DNA from: Deltaproteobacteria bacterium
GTDB taxonomy: Bacteria > Desulfobacterota > Binatia > DP-6
Direction of reading: 5' to 3'
Length of the DNA: 18,318 nucleotides
NCBI GenBank assembly: GCA_005879245.1
Contig: VBLA01000055.1
Location: 1 to 18,318 of the forward strand
This document shows positions 1-7,794 of the stretch, one piece after another; position 1 is the stretch's first letter, and every line of letters starts with the position of its first letter. The translations under genes were made by a program, and so were the position numbers. The notes under the pieces were generated by a model. It had not been told where the DNA came from. It made no database searches and saw nothing but the letters and a program-made list of their open reading frames with translations.

Positions 1-414
1 GCCCGAGCGAACCAGCGTGTCGGCGATCTCGAGCGCCTGCTCGCCGTTGTCGGGCTGCGAGATGAGGAGGTCCTCGGTCTTGACGCCGAGCTTCCGCGCG
101 TAGCCGACGTCGAGGGCATGCTCCGCGTCGATGAAGGCCGCGATGCCGCCCCGCTTCTGGGCCTCGGCCACGAGCTGGAGGGCGAGCGTCGTCTTGCCCG
201 ACGACTCCGGCCCGTAGATCTCGACCACCCGCCCGCGCGGGATCCCGCCTATCCCAAGGGCGATATCGAGGCCGAGCGAACCGGTCGACACGGCCGGAAT
301 GTCCTGGGAAAGGGCCTCCTCGCCGAGCTTCATGATCGCGCCCTTGCCGAACTGCTTCTCGATCTGGCTGACGGCGAGGTCGATCGCCCGCTCCCGGTTC
401 ACATCGATGCTCAT
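1..414 (-). CDS. recA: RecA recombinase, N-terminal 138 codons (cut by window edge)
   Basis: RecA forms ATP-dependent filaments on single-stranded DNA, drives homologous strand exchange and triggers LexA self-cleavage. Translating the minus strand from ATG at 414 gives an N-terminus with the usual RecA pattern: a helical start ending [15 protein letters not shown], then the core. Walker A is GPESSGKT at residues 68-75, followed by the conserved FIDAEHALD at 94-102. The frame is open to base 1, so the rest of the gene lies outside the window. The start is supported by a G-rich Shine-Dalgarno stretch (GGGGGGGAGG) just upstream. It is the last visible gene of the pgpA-cinA-thpR-recA series, 102 bp after thpR, which leaves room for its own promoter. 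Identity is certain from sequence; SOS control is family knowledge. Confidence 0.97.
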   Translation of the reverse strand, partial: MSIDVNRERAIDLAVSQIEKQFGKGAIMKLGEEALSQDIPAVSTGSLGLDIALGIGGIPRGRVVEIYGPESSGKTTLALQLVAEAQKRGGIAAFIDAEHALDVGYARKLGVKTEDLLISQPDNGEQALEIADTLVRSG

Positions 415-448
415 GTCGCGCCCTCCCCCCCGGACCGGCGTGCTGCGT

Positions 449-480
449 TAGAGTGGGCCCACTCTACCCTGCCGGGCAGG
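449..480. promoter_or_regulatory. Two adjacent perfect palindromes between thpR and recA
   Basis: Bases 449-466 read TAGAGTGGGCCCACTCTA, a perfect 18-bp palindrome. Bases 468-480 read CCTGCCGGGCAGG, a second inverted repeat with 6-bp arms around one base. They lie 34 bp before the recA start codon and after the thpR stop. They could be a repressor operator for recA or a transcription pause or termination hairpin behind thpR, although no T-run follows on the minus strand. Neither matches the CTG-N10-CAG or GAAC-N4-GTTC LexA sites. The palindromes are seen directly; the function is open. Confidence 0.45.
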
Positions 481-516
481 GAGTCTCCAGCCGCCGACAC
501 TGCATTCTTCCAGACA

Positions 517-1083
517 TCAGCCAGCGAACGGGAGGCGCGCCAGTGGCTCGTAGACCGCTCCGCTCGGCTTGAGGTGGCTCCGGTAGAGCACTACTTCCTG
601 TGCAGTCCAGGCGCCGAAGTCGGCGTGCGCCCCCGCCGCGATCGCGTTGCCGAGCTGCGCCAGACCGCGCGGCGAGCGCACGCGAGCGAGCGTCACGTGG
701 CCGCGGAACGGCCGCACCTCGGCGGGGAACCCGAGCGGAACGAGCGCGGCCTCCACCACGACCGCGGTCCGGCCGAGCGCTTCCCCGTCGCCCGCGATCC
801 CCATCCACACCACGCGCGGCCGCCGCGCGTTCGGAAAGCCGCCGAGCCCGCGCGCCGCGAGCGCCAGCGCGGGCCGCCGGGTCACCGCCTCGGTGAGGGC
901 GCCCTGCAGGGCGGGGAGTCGCTCCTCCGGCACCTCACCGAGGAACTTGAGCGTGAGGTGCATCCCCGCCGGGTCGACCCAGCGGACGGCGGCGCGCGGC
1001 GCGGCCGCGCGGAGCCCCGCTTGTGCCGCCGCGACCACGGCACGCACCTCGGGCGCGAGGTCGATGGCGACGAAACAGCGCAT
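517..1083 (-). CDS. thpR: RNA 2',3'-cyclic phosphodiesterase (ThpR/LigT, 2H family)
   Basis: This 188-aa protein has the length and both signature motifs of the 2H phosphoesterase superfamily: HLTL at residues 42-45 and HVTL at 129-132. The paired histidines and threonines form the active site. Family members open 2',3'-cyclic phosphates at RNA ends and were first studied as ligases of tRNA half-molecules; they are cytoplasmic. The start ATG at 1083 gives MRCFVAIDL, the usual first strand. It begins 8 bp after the cinA stop and precedes recA, an arrangement common in deltaproteobacteria-like genomes. The natural substrate is not known from context. Confidence in the family is high. Confidence 0.92.
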   Translation of the reverse strand: MRCFVAIDLAPEVRAVVAAAQAGLRAAAPRAAVRWVDPAGMHLTLKFLGEVPEERLPALQGALTEAVTRRPALALAARGLGGFPNARRPRVVWMGIAGDGEALGRTAVVVEAALVPLGFPAEVRPFRGHVTLARVRSPRGLAQLGNAIAAGAHADFGAWTAQEVVLYRSHLKPSGAVYEPLARLPFAG

Positions 1084-1091
1084 GGACGCGC

Positions 1092-2372
1092 TCAGCTGCT
1101 GCGCGGCCGGAAGAGCTGCGAGTCGATCACCGGCAGGCCCAGTGCATGACGCCGGAGCCAGTCGAGCGCGATCTGCGAGGCGAGGAGCTTCACCCAGTCA
1201 CGCGTGCCCCAGAGCTGGTAGCGGCGCGTCGCCACCTCCTGCTCGGAGGCGAGGGCGATGACCACCGTGCCGACCGGCTTCGCGGACGTGCCCCCCTCGG
1301 GACCGGCGATGCCGGTCGCGGCGAGACCGAGGGAGGTGCCGAGGAGCCGGCGCGCGCCCGCAGCCATCTCCGCCGCCGCCTGCTCGCTCACCGCCCCCTC
1401 TGCCGTGAGGGTCTCGGCTCGCACCCCGAGGAGAACCTGCTTGGCGGCGTTGTCGTAGGCGACCACGGCACCCCGCACGTAGGCGGAGCTCCCCGGCACG
1501 CTGGTCAACCGATGCGCGACCAGGCCCCCGGTGCACGCCTCGGCGAGGGCGACCGTCAGCCCGCGCTCGCGGAGGAGTTGCCCCACCACCTCTTCGAGCG
1601 TCGTCGCCCCTTCCCCGTAGACGTGGGGACCGAGCCGCTCCCTGAGGCGCGCGGAGATCGCCTCCAGCCGAGCGCCCGCCTCGTCGGGTCGCCCGTGGAC
1701 GACGAGACGCAACGACACCTCGGGGAAGCTCGCCCGGAAGGCGAGACGACCCGCGGCGGGATCGACCACGCCGGCGACGAGCTCGTCCAGCCCCGACTCC
1801 GTGAGCCCGAACGTCTGGAAGACCCGGCTGAGATAGACCTCATCGCCGCGGAGACCGCGGAGCCAGGGGAGGACGGTCTCCTCCATCATCGGCTTCATCT
1901 CGCGTGGGACGCCCGGGAGCACGACGGCGTGCGTCGCACCGTGGTGGAGGACGCGGTAGCCGGGAGCGGTGCCGAGCCCGTTCGGGATCACGACCGCGCC
2001 GGCAGGCATGAGGGCCTGCTTCAGGTTGTTGAGCGGCATCTCCCGGCTGAAGGCGGCGAAGAGCTGCCGGATGCGCTCCGCGGACGCCGCATCCTCGACC
2101 AGCGGCACGCCGAGGACGCGTGCCAGCACCTCGCTGGTGAGATCGTCTGCCGTCGGGCCGATGCCCCCCGTCGAGATGACGACGTCGGCGAGCTCAAAGG
2201 CATGCTTCCAGGCCCAGGCGAGGCGGTCGGGGTAGTCACCCACCGTGAGCACGGCGGTCACGTCGATGCCGAGGGCGAAGAGCCGATCGGCGATCCAGCT
2301 CGAGTTCGTGTCGACGATGCGGCCGGTGGTGAGCTCGTCGCCGGTCGACAGGACCGCCGCGCGCTCGATCAC
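1092..2372 (-). CDS. cinA: CinA: competence/damage-inducible protein with nicotinamide-nucleotide amidase domain
   Basis: This is a full-length 426-aa two-domain CinA. Residues about 1-170 form the MoaB/MoeA-like (MoCF) domain, with the early STGDEL motif and GGIGPTADD at 69-77; the family uses this domain for ADP-ribose pyrophosphatase activity. Residues about 260-415 form the PncC-type amidase domain (ALAEACTGG near 275-283, ATGIAGPEGG near 352-361), which converts nicotinamide mononucleotide to nicotinate mononucleotide in NAD salvage. I chose GTG at 2372, not the longer open frame. It begins exactly where homology begins ([12 protein letters not shown]) and forms a GTGA overlap with the pgpA stop, implying translational coupling. 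The link with recA downstream is the classic cinA-recA neighbourhood. Confidence 0.95.
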   Translation of the reverse strand: MIERAAVLSTGDELTTGRIVDTNSSWIADRLFALGIDVTAVLTVGDYPDRLAWAWKHAFELADVVISTGGIGPTADDLTSEVLARVLGVPLVEDAASAERIRQLFAAFSREMPLNNLKQALMPAGAVVIPNGLGTAPGYRVLHHGATHAVVLPGVPREMKPMMEETVLPWLRGLRGDEVYLSRVFQTFGLTESGLDELVAGVVDPAAGRLAFRASFPEVSLRLVVHGRPDEAGARLEAISARLRERLGPHVYGEGATTLEEVVGQLLRERGLTVALAEACTGGLVAHRLTSVPGSSAYVRGAVVAYDNAAKQVLLGVRAETLTAEGAVSEQAAAEMAAGARRLLGTSLGLAATGIAGPEGGTSAKPVGTVVIALASEQEVATRRYQLWGTRDWVKLLASQIALDWLRRHALGLPVIDSQLFRPRSS

Positions 2373-2827
2373 GTGAGCACCAGGAGGACCCGGGTGAGGA
2401 TCCCTGCATAGAGTCCGGCGACGAGATCGTCGCCCACCACGCCGATCCCGCCGCGGACCCGGCGATCGATCGTGCGAGCGGGAAAAGGCTTCACGACGTC
2501 GAACACCCGGAAGCAGAGGAAGGCAATGACCGCCGCTCCCCAGGTGCCGGGCAGGAAGAGGCCGGCCACGACCAGGCCCGCCACCTCGTCGATCACGATG
2601 CGCGCGTCGTCGTGACCGCCGAGCTCCACCTCGGCACGTCCCGCCGCCCACACCGCCGCCGCGAGCAGCCCGAGGAGCACGGCGCCGTAGGCCGGGAGCG
2701 AGCGCGCGCGGAGTCCCGCCAGCGCGGGGAGAAGCGGCAACGCGACGAGTGAGCCGACCGTTCCCGGCGCGATCGGCGCGTAGCCGACACCGCCGACGGT
2801 TGCCAGGGCCAGCGCGAGCGCACGCAC
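2369..2827 (-). CDS. pgpA: Phosphatidylglycerophosphatase A
   Basis: This 152-aa hydrophobic membrane protein matches PgpA, which removes the phosphate from phosphatidylglycerophosphate to make phosphatidylglycerol in the inner membrane. Family landmarks are APGTVGSL at residues 20-27, the acidic pair DE at 80-81, [10 protein letters not shown] at 107-116 and the DD pair at 133-134. Hydrophobic stretches lie near 5-38, 47-62, 82-104 and 136-151. The frame is open far upstream because of GC bias. GTG at 2827 was chosen because it yields a normal N-terminus for the family; GTG at 2866 would add 13 residues. It is the first gene of the minus-strand group, divergent from the gene at 2897, and overlaps cinA by 4 nt. 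Confidence 0.9.
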   Translation of the reverse strand: MRALALALATVGGVGYAPIAPGTVGSLVALPLLPALAGLRARSLPAYGAVLLGLLAAAVWAAGRAEVELGGHDDARIVIDEVAGLVVAGLFLPGTWGAAVIAFLCFRVFDVVKPFPARTIDRRVRGGIGVVGDDLVAGLYAGILTRVLLVLT

Positions 2828-2896
2828 GCTCGTTCCGTAGAAGCTCCCACTCCCCCCGTCAAGCACACTCGCGCTTTTGTCAACCGGCAGGAGAAA

Positions 2897-3925
2897 ATGG
2901 TACGGAAGGCCCTCATGGGCGAGATGAGACAATTCCTGCGGGGAAAGCGCATCGACCCGCACCCCATCACGTCCCGCACGACCGTCCCCGAGCTCATCGA
3001 CGGCGCCTTTCTCGCCTACAACGGGGCGCGGCTGCGCGAGGCGGCCCAGCTGTTCAGCGAGCGCATGCTCGCGGAGGACGTGACGATCGGCATCAGTCTG
3101 AGCGGGGCGCTGACACCGGCCGGGCTGGGGATGTCGTGCATCATCCCGCTCATCGAGGCGGGATTCGTCGACTGGATCGTCTCCACCGGGGCGAATCTCT
3201 ATCACGACACCCACTCCGACGCCTTCTACCGGAAGATCCTCTTCGCGCCGGAGTTCCAGCGCGAGATGGGCACGGCCGAATTCCACTACCTGATCGGTGC
3301 GGTGATCGCGGAGCGCCAGCGTGCCCTCGGCCTCTCGGGTCGCTCGCTGCTGGTCACCGCCCACGAGCACGGGGTCCCGGTCTACACCTCGTCGCCGGGC
3401 GACAGCTCGATCGGCATGAACGTGGCCGCGCTCGCCATCGAGGGCTGCGCCCTCAAGATCGACGTCTCCCGCGACGTGAACGAGACCGCCGCCATCGTCC
3501 TCGGCGCGAAGCGCGACGGCGGCAAGAGCGCGGTCCTCATCCTGGGCGGCGGGTCGCCCAAGAACTTCCTCCTGCAGACGGAGCCGCAGGTGCAGGAGGT
3601 GCTGGGGATCGAAGAGAAGGGCCACGACTACTACGTCCAGTTCACCGACGCGCGGGTCGACACCGGCGGCCTCTCGGGCGCCACGCCGAGCGAGGCCGTC
3701 AGCTGGGGCAAGGTCGATCCCGAGAAGCTCCCCGACACGGTCGTCTGCTACTGTGACTCCACGATCGCGCTTCCCCTCATCACCGCCTACGCGCTCGCCA
3801 CGCATGCGCCGCGAAAGCCGAAGCGGCTGTACGAGCGACGCGACGCGCTCATGGAGCGACTGGTGGGCGAGTACCGGAAGGCGCACGTCTACGGGCCCGA
3901 CGGCGGTTTCAAACCACGGCGATGA
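2897..3925 (+). CDS. Deoxyhypusine-synthase-like NAD-dependent aminobutyltransferase (bacterial DHS family)
   Basis: This 342-aa protein aligns with deoxyhypusine synthase across its length. The NAD-binding region [12 protein letters not shown] and [14 protein letters not shown] (residues 68-104) is present, as are the LGGG loop (216-219) and EAVSWGK (266-272). K272 falls on the lysine that forms the covalent aminobutyl-imine in the human enzyme (Lys329), and Glu266 and Trp270 are also kept. Positions matching human Asp243, His288 and Asp316 are instead Met174, Asn223 and Leu259. Bacteria have no eIF5A, so the product is unlikely to be hypusine; homospermidine or another polyamine is possible. 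AGGAG lies 3 nt before this ATG; the ATG at 2915, with GGAAGG upstream, is an alternative start. It overlaps the next gene by ATGA. Confidence 0.88.
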   Translation: MVRKALMGEMRQFLRGKRIDPHPITSRTTVPELIDGAFLAYNGARLREAAQLFSERMLAEDVTIGISLSGALTPAGLGMSCIIPLIEAGFVDWIVSTGANLYHDTHSDAFYRKILFAPEFQREMGTAEFHYLIGAVIAERQRALGLSGRSLLVTAHEHGVPVYTSSPGDSSIGMNVAALAIEGCALKIDVSRDVNETAAIVLGAKRDGGKSAVLILGGGSPKNFLLQTEPQVQEVLGIEEKGHDYYVQFTDARVDTGGLSGATPSEAVSWGKVDPEKLPDTVVCYCDSTIALPLITAYALATHAPRKPKRLYERRDALMERLVGEYRKAHVYGPDGGFKPRR

Positions 3926-4734
3926 CGCATCCCGCGACGGTCTTCGCGCGGGAACGGGTCGTTGCCGAGCGGGCGGCCCGCGAGGCGGGCGCGATCGTCC
4001 GCCGCTATTACGAGCCTGGCGTCGCGTACCGCGAGAAAAGCCCGGACAACCCGGTGACGCGGGCCGACCTCGAGGCCAACGCCTGCATCCTGCGTCTGGT
4101 GAGCGAGGCCTTTCCCCACGACGGCTGGCTCTCGGAGGAGACCGCCGACTCGCGCGAGCGGCTCGCGCGCTCGCGTGTCTGGGTGGTCGATCCGCTCGAC
4201 GGGACGAAGGAGTTCGTGCAGCACATCCCCGAGTTCTGCGTCTGCGTGGCGCTCGTCGAGGCGGGGCGCCCGGTCGTGGCCGTGAGCTACAATCCGGCCG
4301 CCGACCGTCTCTACGTGGCCGAGCGCGGGTGCGGCACGACGGTGAACGGCACCCCGGCGCGCGTCAGCCGGACGGCGGGTGTGGCGGAGGCAGTCGTGCT
4401 CGCCAGCCGCTCGGAAGACCAGCGGGGCGAGTGGGACGCCTTCAAGGACCGCGTCCGCGTCCGCTTGACCGGAAGCGTCGCCTTCAAGCTCGCCGAGCTG
4501 GCGACGGGGGCGGGTGATGCGACGTTCACCCTCACGCCCAAGAACGAGTGGGACATCTGCGCCGGCACGCTACTGGTCGAGGAGGCCGGCGGGCGCGTGA
4601 CCGATCTCGCCGGCGCCCCGCTCGTCTTCAACCAGCCGTCCCCGCTCCGACCGGGCCTCGTCGCTTCGAACGGAACCCTGCACGCTGCCCTCCTCGCGCT
4701 GATCGCGGAGGTCGCGCGCGCAGCGGCGCGCTAG
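3922..4734 (+). CDS. cysQ: 3'(2'),5'-bisphosphate nucleotidase / inositol-monophosphatase family (CysQ-like)
   Basis: This 270-aa protein belongs to the metal-dependent IMPase superfamily. It shows the ordered metal-site motifs SEE (71-73), DPLDGTKEF (90-98) and EWDICAG (209-215). The TKEF ending of the second motif is typical of CysQ, which hydrolyses 3'-phosphoadenosine 5'-phosphate to AMP and prevents its build-up during sulfate assimilation. IMPase or fructose-1,6-bisphosphatase activity cannot be excluded. No sulfate-assimilation gene is nearby. Start and stop share ATGA with the deoxyhypusine-synthase-like gene, so the two are probably made together, though I know no accepted metabolic link. 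The gene ends at a convergent spacer that carries the palindromic repeats. Confidence 0.85.
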   Translation: MTHPATVFARERVVAERAAREAGAIVRRYYEPGVAYREKSPDNPVTRADLEANACILRLVSEAFPHDGWLSEETADSRERLARSRVWVVDPLDGTKEFVQHIPEFCVCVALVEAGRPVVAVSYNPAADRLYVAERGCGTTVNGTPARVSRTAGVAEAVVLASRSEDQRGEWDAFKDRVRVRLTGSVAFKLAELATGAGDATFTLTPKNEWDICAGTLLVEEAGGRVTDLAGAPLVFNQPSPLRPGLVASNGTLHAALLALIAEVARAAAR

Positions 4735-4744
4735 AGGGCACCCA

Positions 4745-4873
4745 ACCCGAGGCTGCCGTCCGCGGGAGGGGGGGCACCGTCTCCGCTTCGATTCGCGCCG
4801 CCCCGCGGCGCTTCCCCGATTGGCCGACGCGTTCGGCGCTCATAGGCGCTCCGACGGCGCCCCCCCTCCCGCG
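4745..4873 (-). repeat. Palindromic repeat, copy 1 (113-bp core 4761-4873 plus conserved flank)
   Basis: Bases 4761-4781 and 4853-4873 form 21-bp inverted arms with one mismatch, giving a 113-bp unit, the same length as copy 3. Read on the minus strand it contains GGAGCGCCTATG after the first arm and GAATCGAAGCGGAGAC before the second, both nearly identical in copy 3. Homology with copy 3 also extends past the second arm: GACGGCAGCCTCGGGT here against GACCGCAGTCTCGGGT there. That flank covers 4745-4760. It lies immediately after cysQ, in the spacer facing gdpD. Orientation is given relative to copy 3. Confidence 0.85.
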
Positions 4874-4922
4874 ACGCGCGTCCGGGTCGGGATGCCGCCC
4901 TGTGGCGACCGCACACACGGCC

Positions 4923-5041
4923 CGCGCGGAGGCGGGGGCGGCGTCGCAGCGCCTGTGAGGCGCCGACGCTCGTCCGCTCGAGGTCGGGACGCATCACCCG
5001 GCGCCGAACCGAAGCGGAGACGCCGCCCTCGCCTCCGCGCG
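4923..5041 (+). repeat. Palindromic repeat, copy 2 (119 bp, diverged arms)
   Basis: Inverted arms at 4923-4945 and 5019-5041 (23 bp, one mismatch) enclose GCAGCGCCTGTG and GAACCGAAGCGGAGAC, the two internal motifs shared with copies 1 and 3. The arm sequences differ from the other copies but still pair, because changes occur on both sides. It stands 49 bp from copy 1, in opposite orientation, and ends 4 bp before the gdpD stop codon. Together the two copies fill most of the 4735-5045 convergent spacer. Confidence 0.8.
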
Positions 5042-5045
5042 CGTC

Positions 5046-5852
5046 CTAGCGGCGCAGCCCGCGACGCCGCAGAACCTCGAACGCGTGCGCCGGGAAGTCC
5101 GTCATCAGGGCGTCGACGCCGAGTTCGAGGAGGCGCTCCATCTCGGCTTCGTCGTTGATCGTCCAGGCGTGAATCTCGAGACCCAGCGCATGCGCGGCGG
5201 CCACCGATGCTTCGGTGATGATCTGCACCTCGCCGAAGGACGGCGGCACCTGGAGCGCCACCCCGGGGGGGCGGTAGCCCGCCAGCTCGCCGTCGCGCAG
5301 CCGGTAGATGAACTCCGCCACCTCGGGGGCCGAGAAGCTGGTCAGGACGTCGGGCGCCGCGGCACGGATGCGCGTCATGATCGTGCCGTCCTCCGCGGCG
5401 AGCAGCGTGCGGTCGCGGCTGTCGAAGCGGTCGAGGGTAGCGAGGACGGCAGCTTCGATCGGCGGCTCGAGTTGCTTCACCTCGATGTTCAGCGGGACGT
5501 CGGGAATGGCCTCGAGCAGCTCGCCGAGGGTCGGGACGCCGAGACCACGGCCGCGATAGGGATACGTCCCGTCGGGGGCCCGGAAGCGGTAGCCTGCGTC
5601 GAGCCGACGGAGGGCGGCGAGGGAGAACGAGCGCACGGGACCCGACCCGTCGGTGGTGCGATCGACGTGGTCGTCGTGCATGACCACGATCTCCCCGTCA
5701 GCGGTCGCGTGCACGTCGAGCTCGAGCCGCTCCGCGCCCGCCCGGACGGCGGCGGCGAAGGCATCGAGGGTGTTCTCCGGCATGACACCGGACGCCCCCC
5801 GATGGCCGAAGAGGCGCGGTCGCGGACCCTCGAGATAGCGCGTGCCGCTCAC
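5046..5852 (-). CDS. Glycerophosphodiester phosphodiesterase
   Basis: This 268-aa GDPD-family TIM-barrel enzyme hydrolyses glycerophosphodiesters from phospholipid turnover to glycerol 3-phosphate and an alcohol. Visible motifs are HRG (17-19), PENT (25-28), ELDVHATADG (44-53) with the metal-binding Glu and Asp, the second catalytic His in VVMHDDH (56-62), IEVK in mid-protein, and a C-terminal strand series with HAWTIND and LMTDFP. No signal peptide is apparent, so a cytoplasmic (UgpQ-like) location is likely. The start is GTG at 5852, which overlaps the stop of the M23 peptidase gene as GTGA; the two genes form a coupled pair. The substrate alcohol cannot be told. Confidence 0.93.
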   Translation of the reverse strand: MSGTRYLEGPRPRLFGHRGASGVMPENTLDAFAAAVRAGAERLELDVHATADGEIVVMHDDHVDRTTDGSGPVRSFSLAALRRLDAGYRFRAPDGTYPYRGRGLGVPTLGELLEAIPDVPLNIEVKQLEPPIEAAVLATLDRFDSRDRTLLAAEDGTIMTRIRAAAPDVLTSFSAPEVAEFIYRLRDGELAGYRPPGVALQVPPSFGEVQIITEASVAAAHALGLEIHAWTINDEAEMERLLELGVDALMTDFPAHAFEVLRRRGLRR

Positions 5853-7180
5853 TCCGGCCGGACGGTCGCGTCGGAACGCGACACGGTTGGCGTGCCCCCG
5901 GCGAGGGGCAGCGCGGCGAGCTGACGCTCGACGGAGGCTTCCACCCGTTCGAAGTCCCGTCGCTCCTGCTCGGGAATGCGCGGCTGCGCGGCCGCCATCT
6001 GCGCCAGCGGATCGACGTACTCTCCGTCGCGATAGAGCGCGAAGTGGAGGTGTGGACCGGTGGCGAGCCCGCTTGCCCCGACGTAGCCGATCACCTGGCC
6101 CTGCGCGACCGTCGTGCCCGGCATGACGGCGGCCGCGATACGCGACAGATGGCCGTAGGCCGAGGAGAGAGCGCCCACGTGGTCGATGCGTACGCAGCGG
6201 CCGAGCTGCCGCGCCCAGCCGGCGAAGGTGATCATGCCGGCCGCGACCGCCCGAACGGGTGTTCCCAGGGGCGCTGCGAAGTCGACGCCGAGGTGCGGTC
6301 GAAAGAGGTGGAGGATGGGATGGCGCCGCCGCGACGTGAACTCCGAGGTGATCTCGGTGAATTCGACCGGGTAGCGCAGGACGTCCCGGCCGAGCGCTTC
6401 GCCGCCGGGTCGATAGTAGCCGCTCCGGCCATCGGCATCCTCGAAGAAGATGCCGGTCACGGCACGGTTGGCGGCGACGATCTCCGCCCCGAGCACGGTG
6501 CCCGGTTCGGAACGCGTCTCCCCCGCCTGCCAGGTGCTCTCGTAGAGCACGCGGAATTCGTCACCCGGCCGGAGATCGTGGTCGAGATCGAGCTCCCACC
6601 CAAAGATGTCTGCCAGCTGCGCGACGACGCGCGGCGGCGCTCCGGCGTGGATCACGTCCTCGCGCAGACCGTGCTCGATACGCCCGGCGGTACCCTTCAC
6701 CTCGGTGAAGTACGGGAGCCCGGTGCGCGTGGCGTGGATCCCCTCCGGCGTGCGCTCGAGGACGAGGAGCGAGCGGTCGTCGATCTCGTAGCGCAGCGCG
6801 TCGAGCGCGCGCGTCGCGCGATCGAAGCGCAGGGTGAGCCCGCGCCGAGGATGGAGGCTATGGAGGTCGTAGACGGGCGCGGCTGCCGCGAGCCAGGAAC
6901 GGGCTTCCGCTGGCGCGATGCCGTGGGCCGCGAGGAGTGCCCAGAGCGTGTCTCCCTTTCGGACGTGGACATGCACCAGCGCGGGCTCCGACGCGCCGCG
7001 CGCTGCGTCCCGACCGCCGCCCGCTGCCGTCCCGTGCGTGGCCTTACGCTGCGCCAGCGGATGCGCGTGACGAGCCGCGACGCGGCGATGTCGCGCCACG
7101 GTCGCGGCGGCGGGCGGGACGAGCACCACGACGCAGGCGAGCGTCGGTACCAACCTCCACCGCCGCGCTGGTCGCCTCAC
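5849..7180 (-). CDS. M23-family (LytM) cell-wall metallopeptidase with membrane anchor
   Basis: This 443-aa envelope protein has a basic N-terminus then a hydrophobic segment (about 10-28), acting as signal anchor or signal peptide. A short LysM/OapA-like element (VHVRKGDTLW, 71-80), a middle region and a C-terminal peptidase M23 domain (about 270-395) follow. Zinc and catalytic residues are intact: H296 and D300 in HLGVD, H344 in GHLS, and H377/H379 in GPHLHF. It should therefore be an active peptidoglycan endopeptidase (MepM/ShyA-like) that cleaves cross-links in the periplasm, not a degenerate EnvC/NlpD activator. The start is GTG at 7180; an AGGAGG lies about 30 nt upstream, too far to be the usual ribosome site, so the start is less certain. 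It is coupled to the GDPD gene. Confidence 0.9.
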   Translation of the reverse strand: MRRPARRWRLVPTLACVVVLVPPAAATVARHRRVAARHAHPLAQRKATHGTAAGGGRDAARGASEPALVHVHVRKGDTLWALLAAHGIAPAEARSWLAAAAPVYDLHSLHPRRGLTLRFDRATRALDALRYEIDDRSLLVLERTPEGIHATRTGLPYFTEVKGTAGRIEHGLREDVIHAGAPPRVVAQLADIFGWELDLDHDLRPGDEFRVLYESTWQAGETRSEPGTVLGAEIVAANRAVTGIFFEDADGRSGYYRPGGEALGRDVLRYPVEFTEITSEFTSRRRHPILHLFRPHLGVDFAAPLGTPVRAVAAGMITFAGWARQLGRCVRIDHVGALSSAYGHLSRIAAAVMPGTTVAQGQVIGYVGASGLATGPHLHFALYRDGEYVDPLAQMAAAQPRIPEQERRDFERVEASVERQLAALPLAGGTPTVSRSDATVRPE

Positions 7181-7383
7181 GTCTCGGCGTTTCGAGCCGA
7201 TCGATCTCCTCCGTACGGGTCACATCGCCGGGGACGCGACCAGAAGTAACGGGAATCTTGCGCGCAGCAGGTCTGCCAAACACCGTGCTGCATGTCAATC
7301 TCTTGGCACCTTTTTGCCCTGCATACACGAGGGGCCTAGCGATCCGGCTTGCTTCATTTCAAAGGCACGGCTAAGCGAGTCTC
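7181..7383. other. Divergent intergenic region between M23 peptidase and ruvX
   Basis: These 203 bp hold the promoters for both divergent units. The centre (about 7250-7370) is visibly less GC-rich than its surroundings. On the minus strand a TTGACA occurs at about 7291-7296, but no good -10 box lies 16-18 bp downstream. On the plus strand TTGGCA near 7313 and TTGCCC near 7324 are weak -35 candidates. I see no coding sequence with a ribosome site here. Confidence 0.4.
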
Positions 7384-7794
7384 ATGCGCATCGCTGCGCT
7401 CGATATGGGCGAGGCGCGCATCGGGATCGCCGTGAGTGACGAGCTCGGGATCACGGCGCAGGGGGTCGGGGTGGTACAGCGGCGCGGCGGAAAGCGCGAC
7501 CTCGAGGCGTTGGCCGAACGCCTCGCGCCCTACCTCCCCGAGCGGCTCGTCGTCGGGCTGCCACTCAACATGAACGGGACGGAGGGTCCCCAGGCGGCGA
7601 AGGTCCGTGCCTTCGCCACGCAGGTGGCCGAGCACCTCGCCCTGCCGCTCGAGTTCTGGGACGAGCGGCTCACCACGGTCGCCGCGGAGCGCGCCCTGCT
7701 CGAGGCAGATCTCAGCCGCCGGCGGCGCCGGGATCTCATCGACCAGGTGGCCGCCACCCTCATCCTCCAGGGCTACCTGGACCGCCACTCGTGA
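7384..7794 (+). CDS. ruvX: RuvX/YqgF pre-16S rRNA nuclease (RNase H-like fold)
   Basis: This 136-aa protein has the normal YqgF length and all three acidic active-site positions: D7 in ALDMG, E94 in WDERLTT and D120 in DLIDQVAA, plus the GLPLNMNGTEG loop (58-68). The family matures the 5' end of 16S rRNA and was earlier proposed to be a Holliday-junction resolvase. It is cytoplasmic and usually essential. The ATG start at 7384 gives a complete first beta strand. It opens a two-gene unit with mltG, joined by a GTGA overlap, a pairing frequent in bacteria. Confidence 0.93.
   Translation: MRIAALDMGEARIGIAVSDELGITAQGVGVVQRRGGKRDLEALAERLAPYLPERLVVGLPLNMNGTEGPQAAKVRAFATQVAEHLALPLEFWDERLTTVAAERALLEADLSRRRRRDLIDQVAATLILQGYLDRHS

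Noticed and set aside
1023..2411. 462-codon plus-strand frame across cinA
   Set aside because: Antisense shadow of cinA, with no recognisable domain or ribosome site.
2855..2883. TTGACA at 2883-2878 (minus strand) as pgpA promoter
   Set aside because: No acceptable -10 box follows at 16-18 bp (GACGGG or TGACGG).
7313..7329. Sigma-54-like promoter TTGGCACCTTTTTGCCC upstream of ruvX
   Set aside because: The GG and GC pairs are separated by 9 bases; sigma-54 promoters need 10, a strict spacing.
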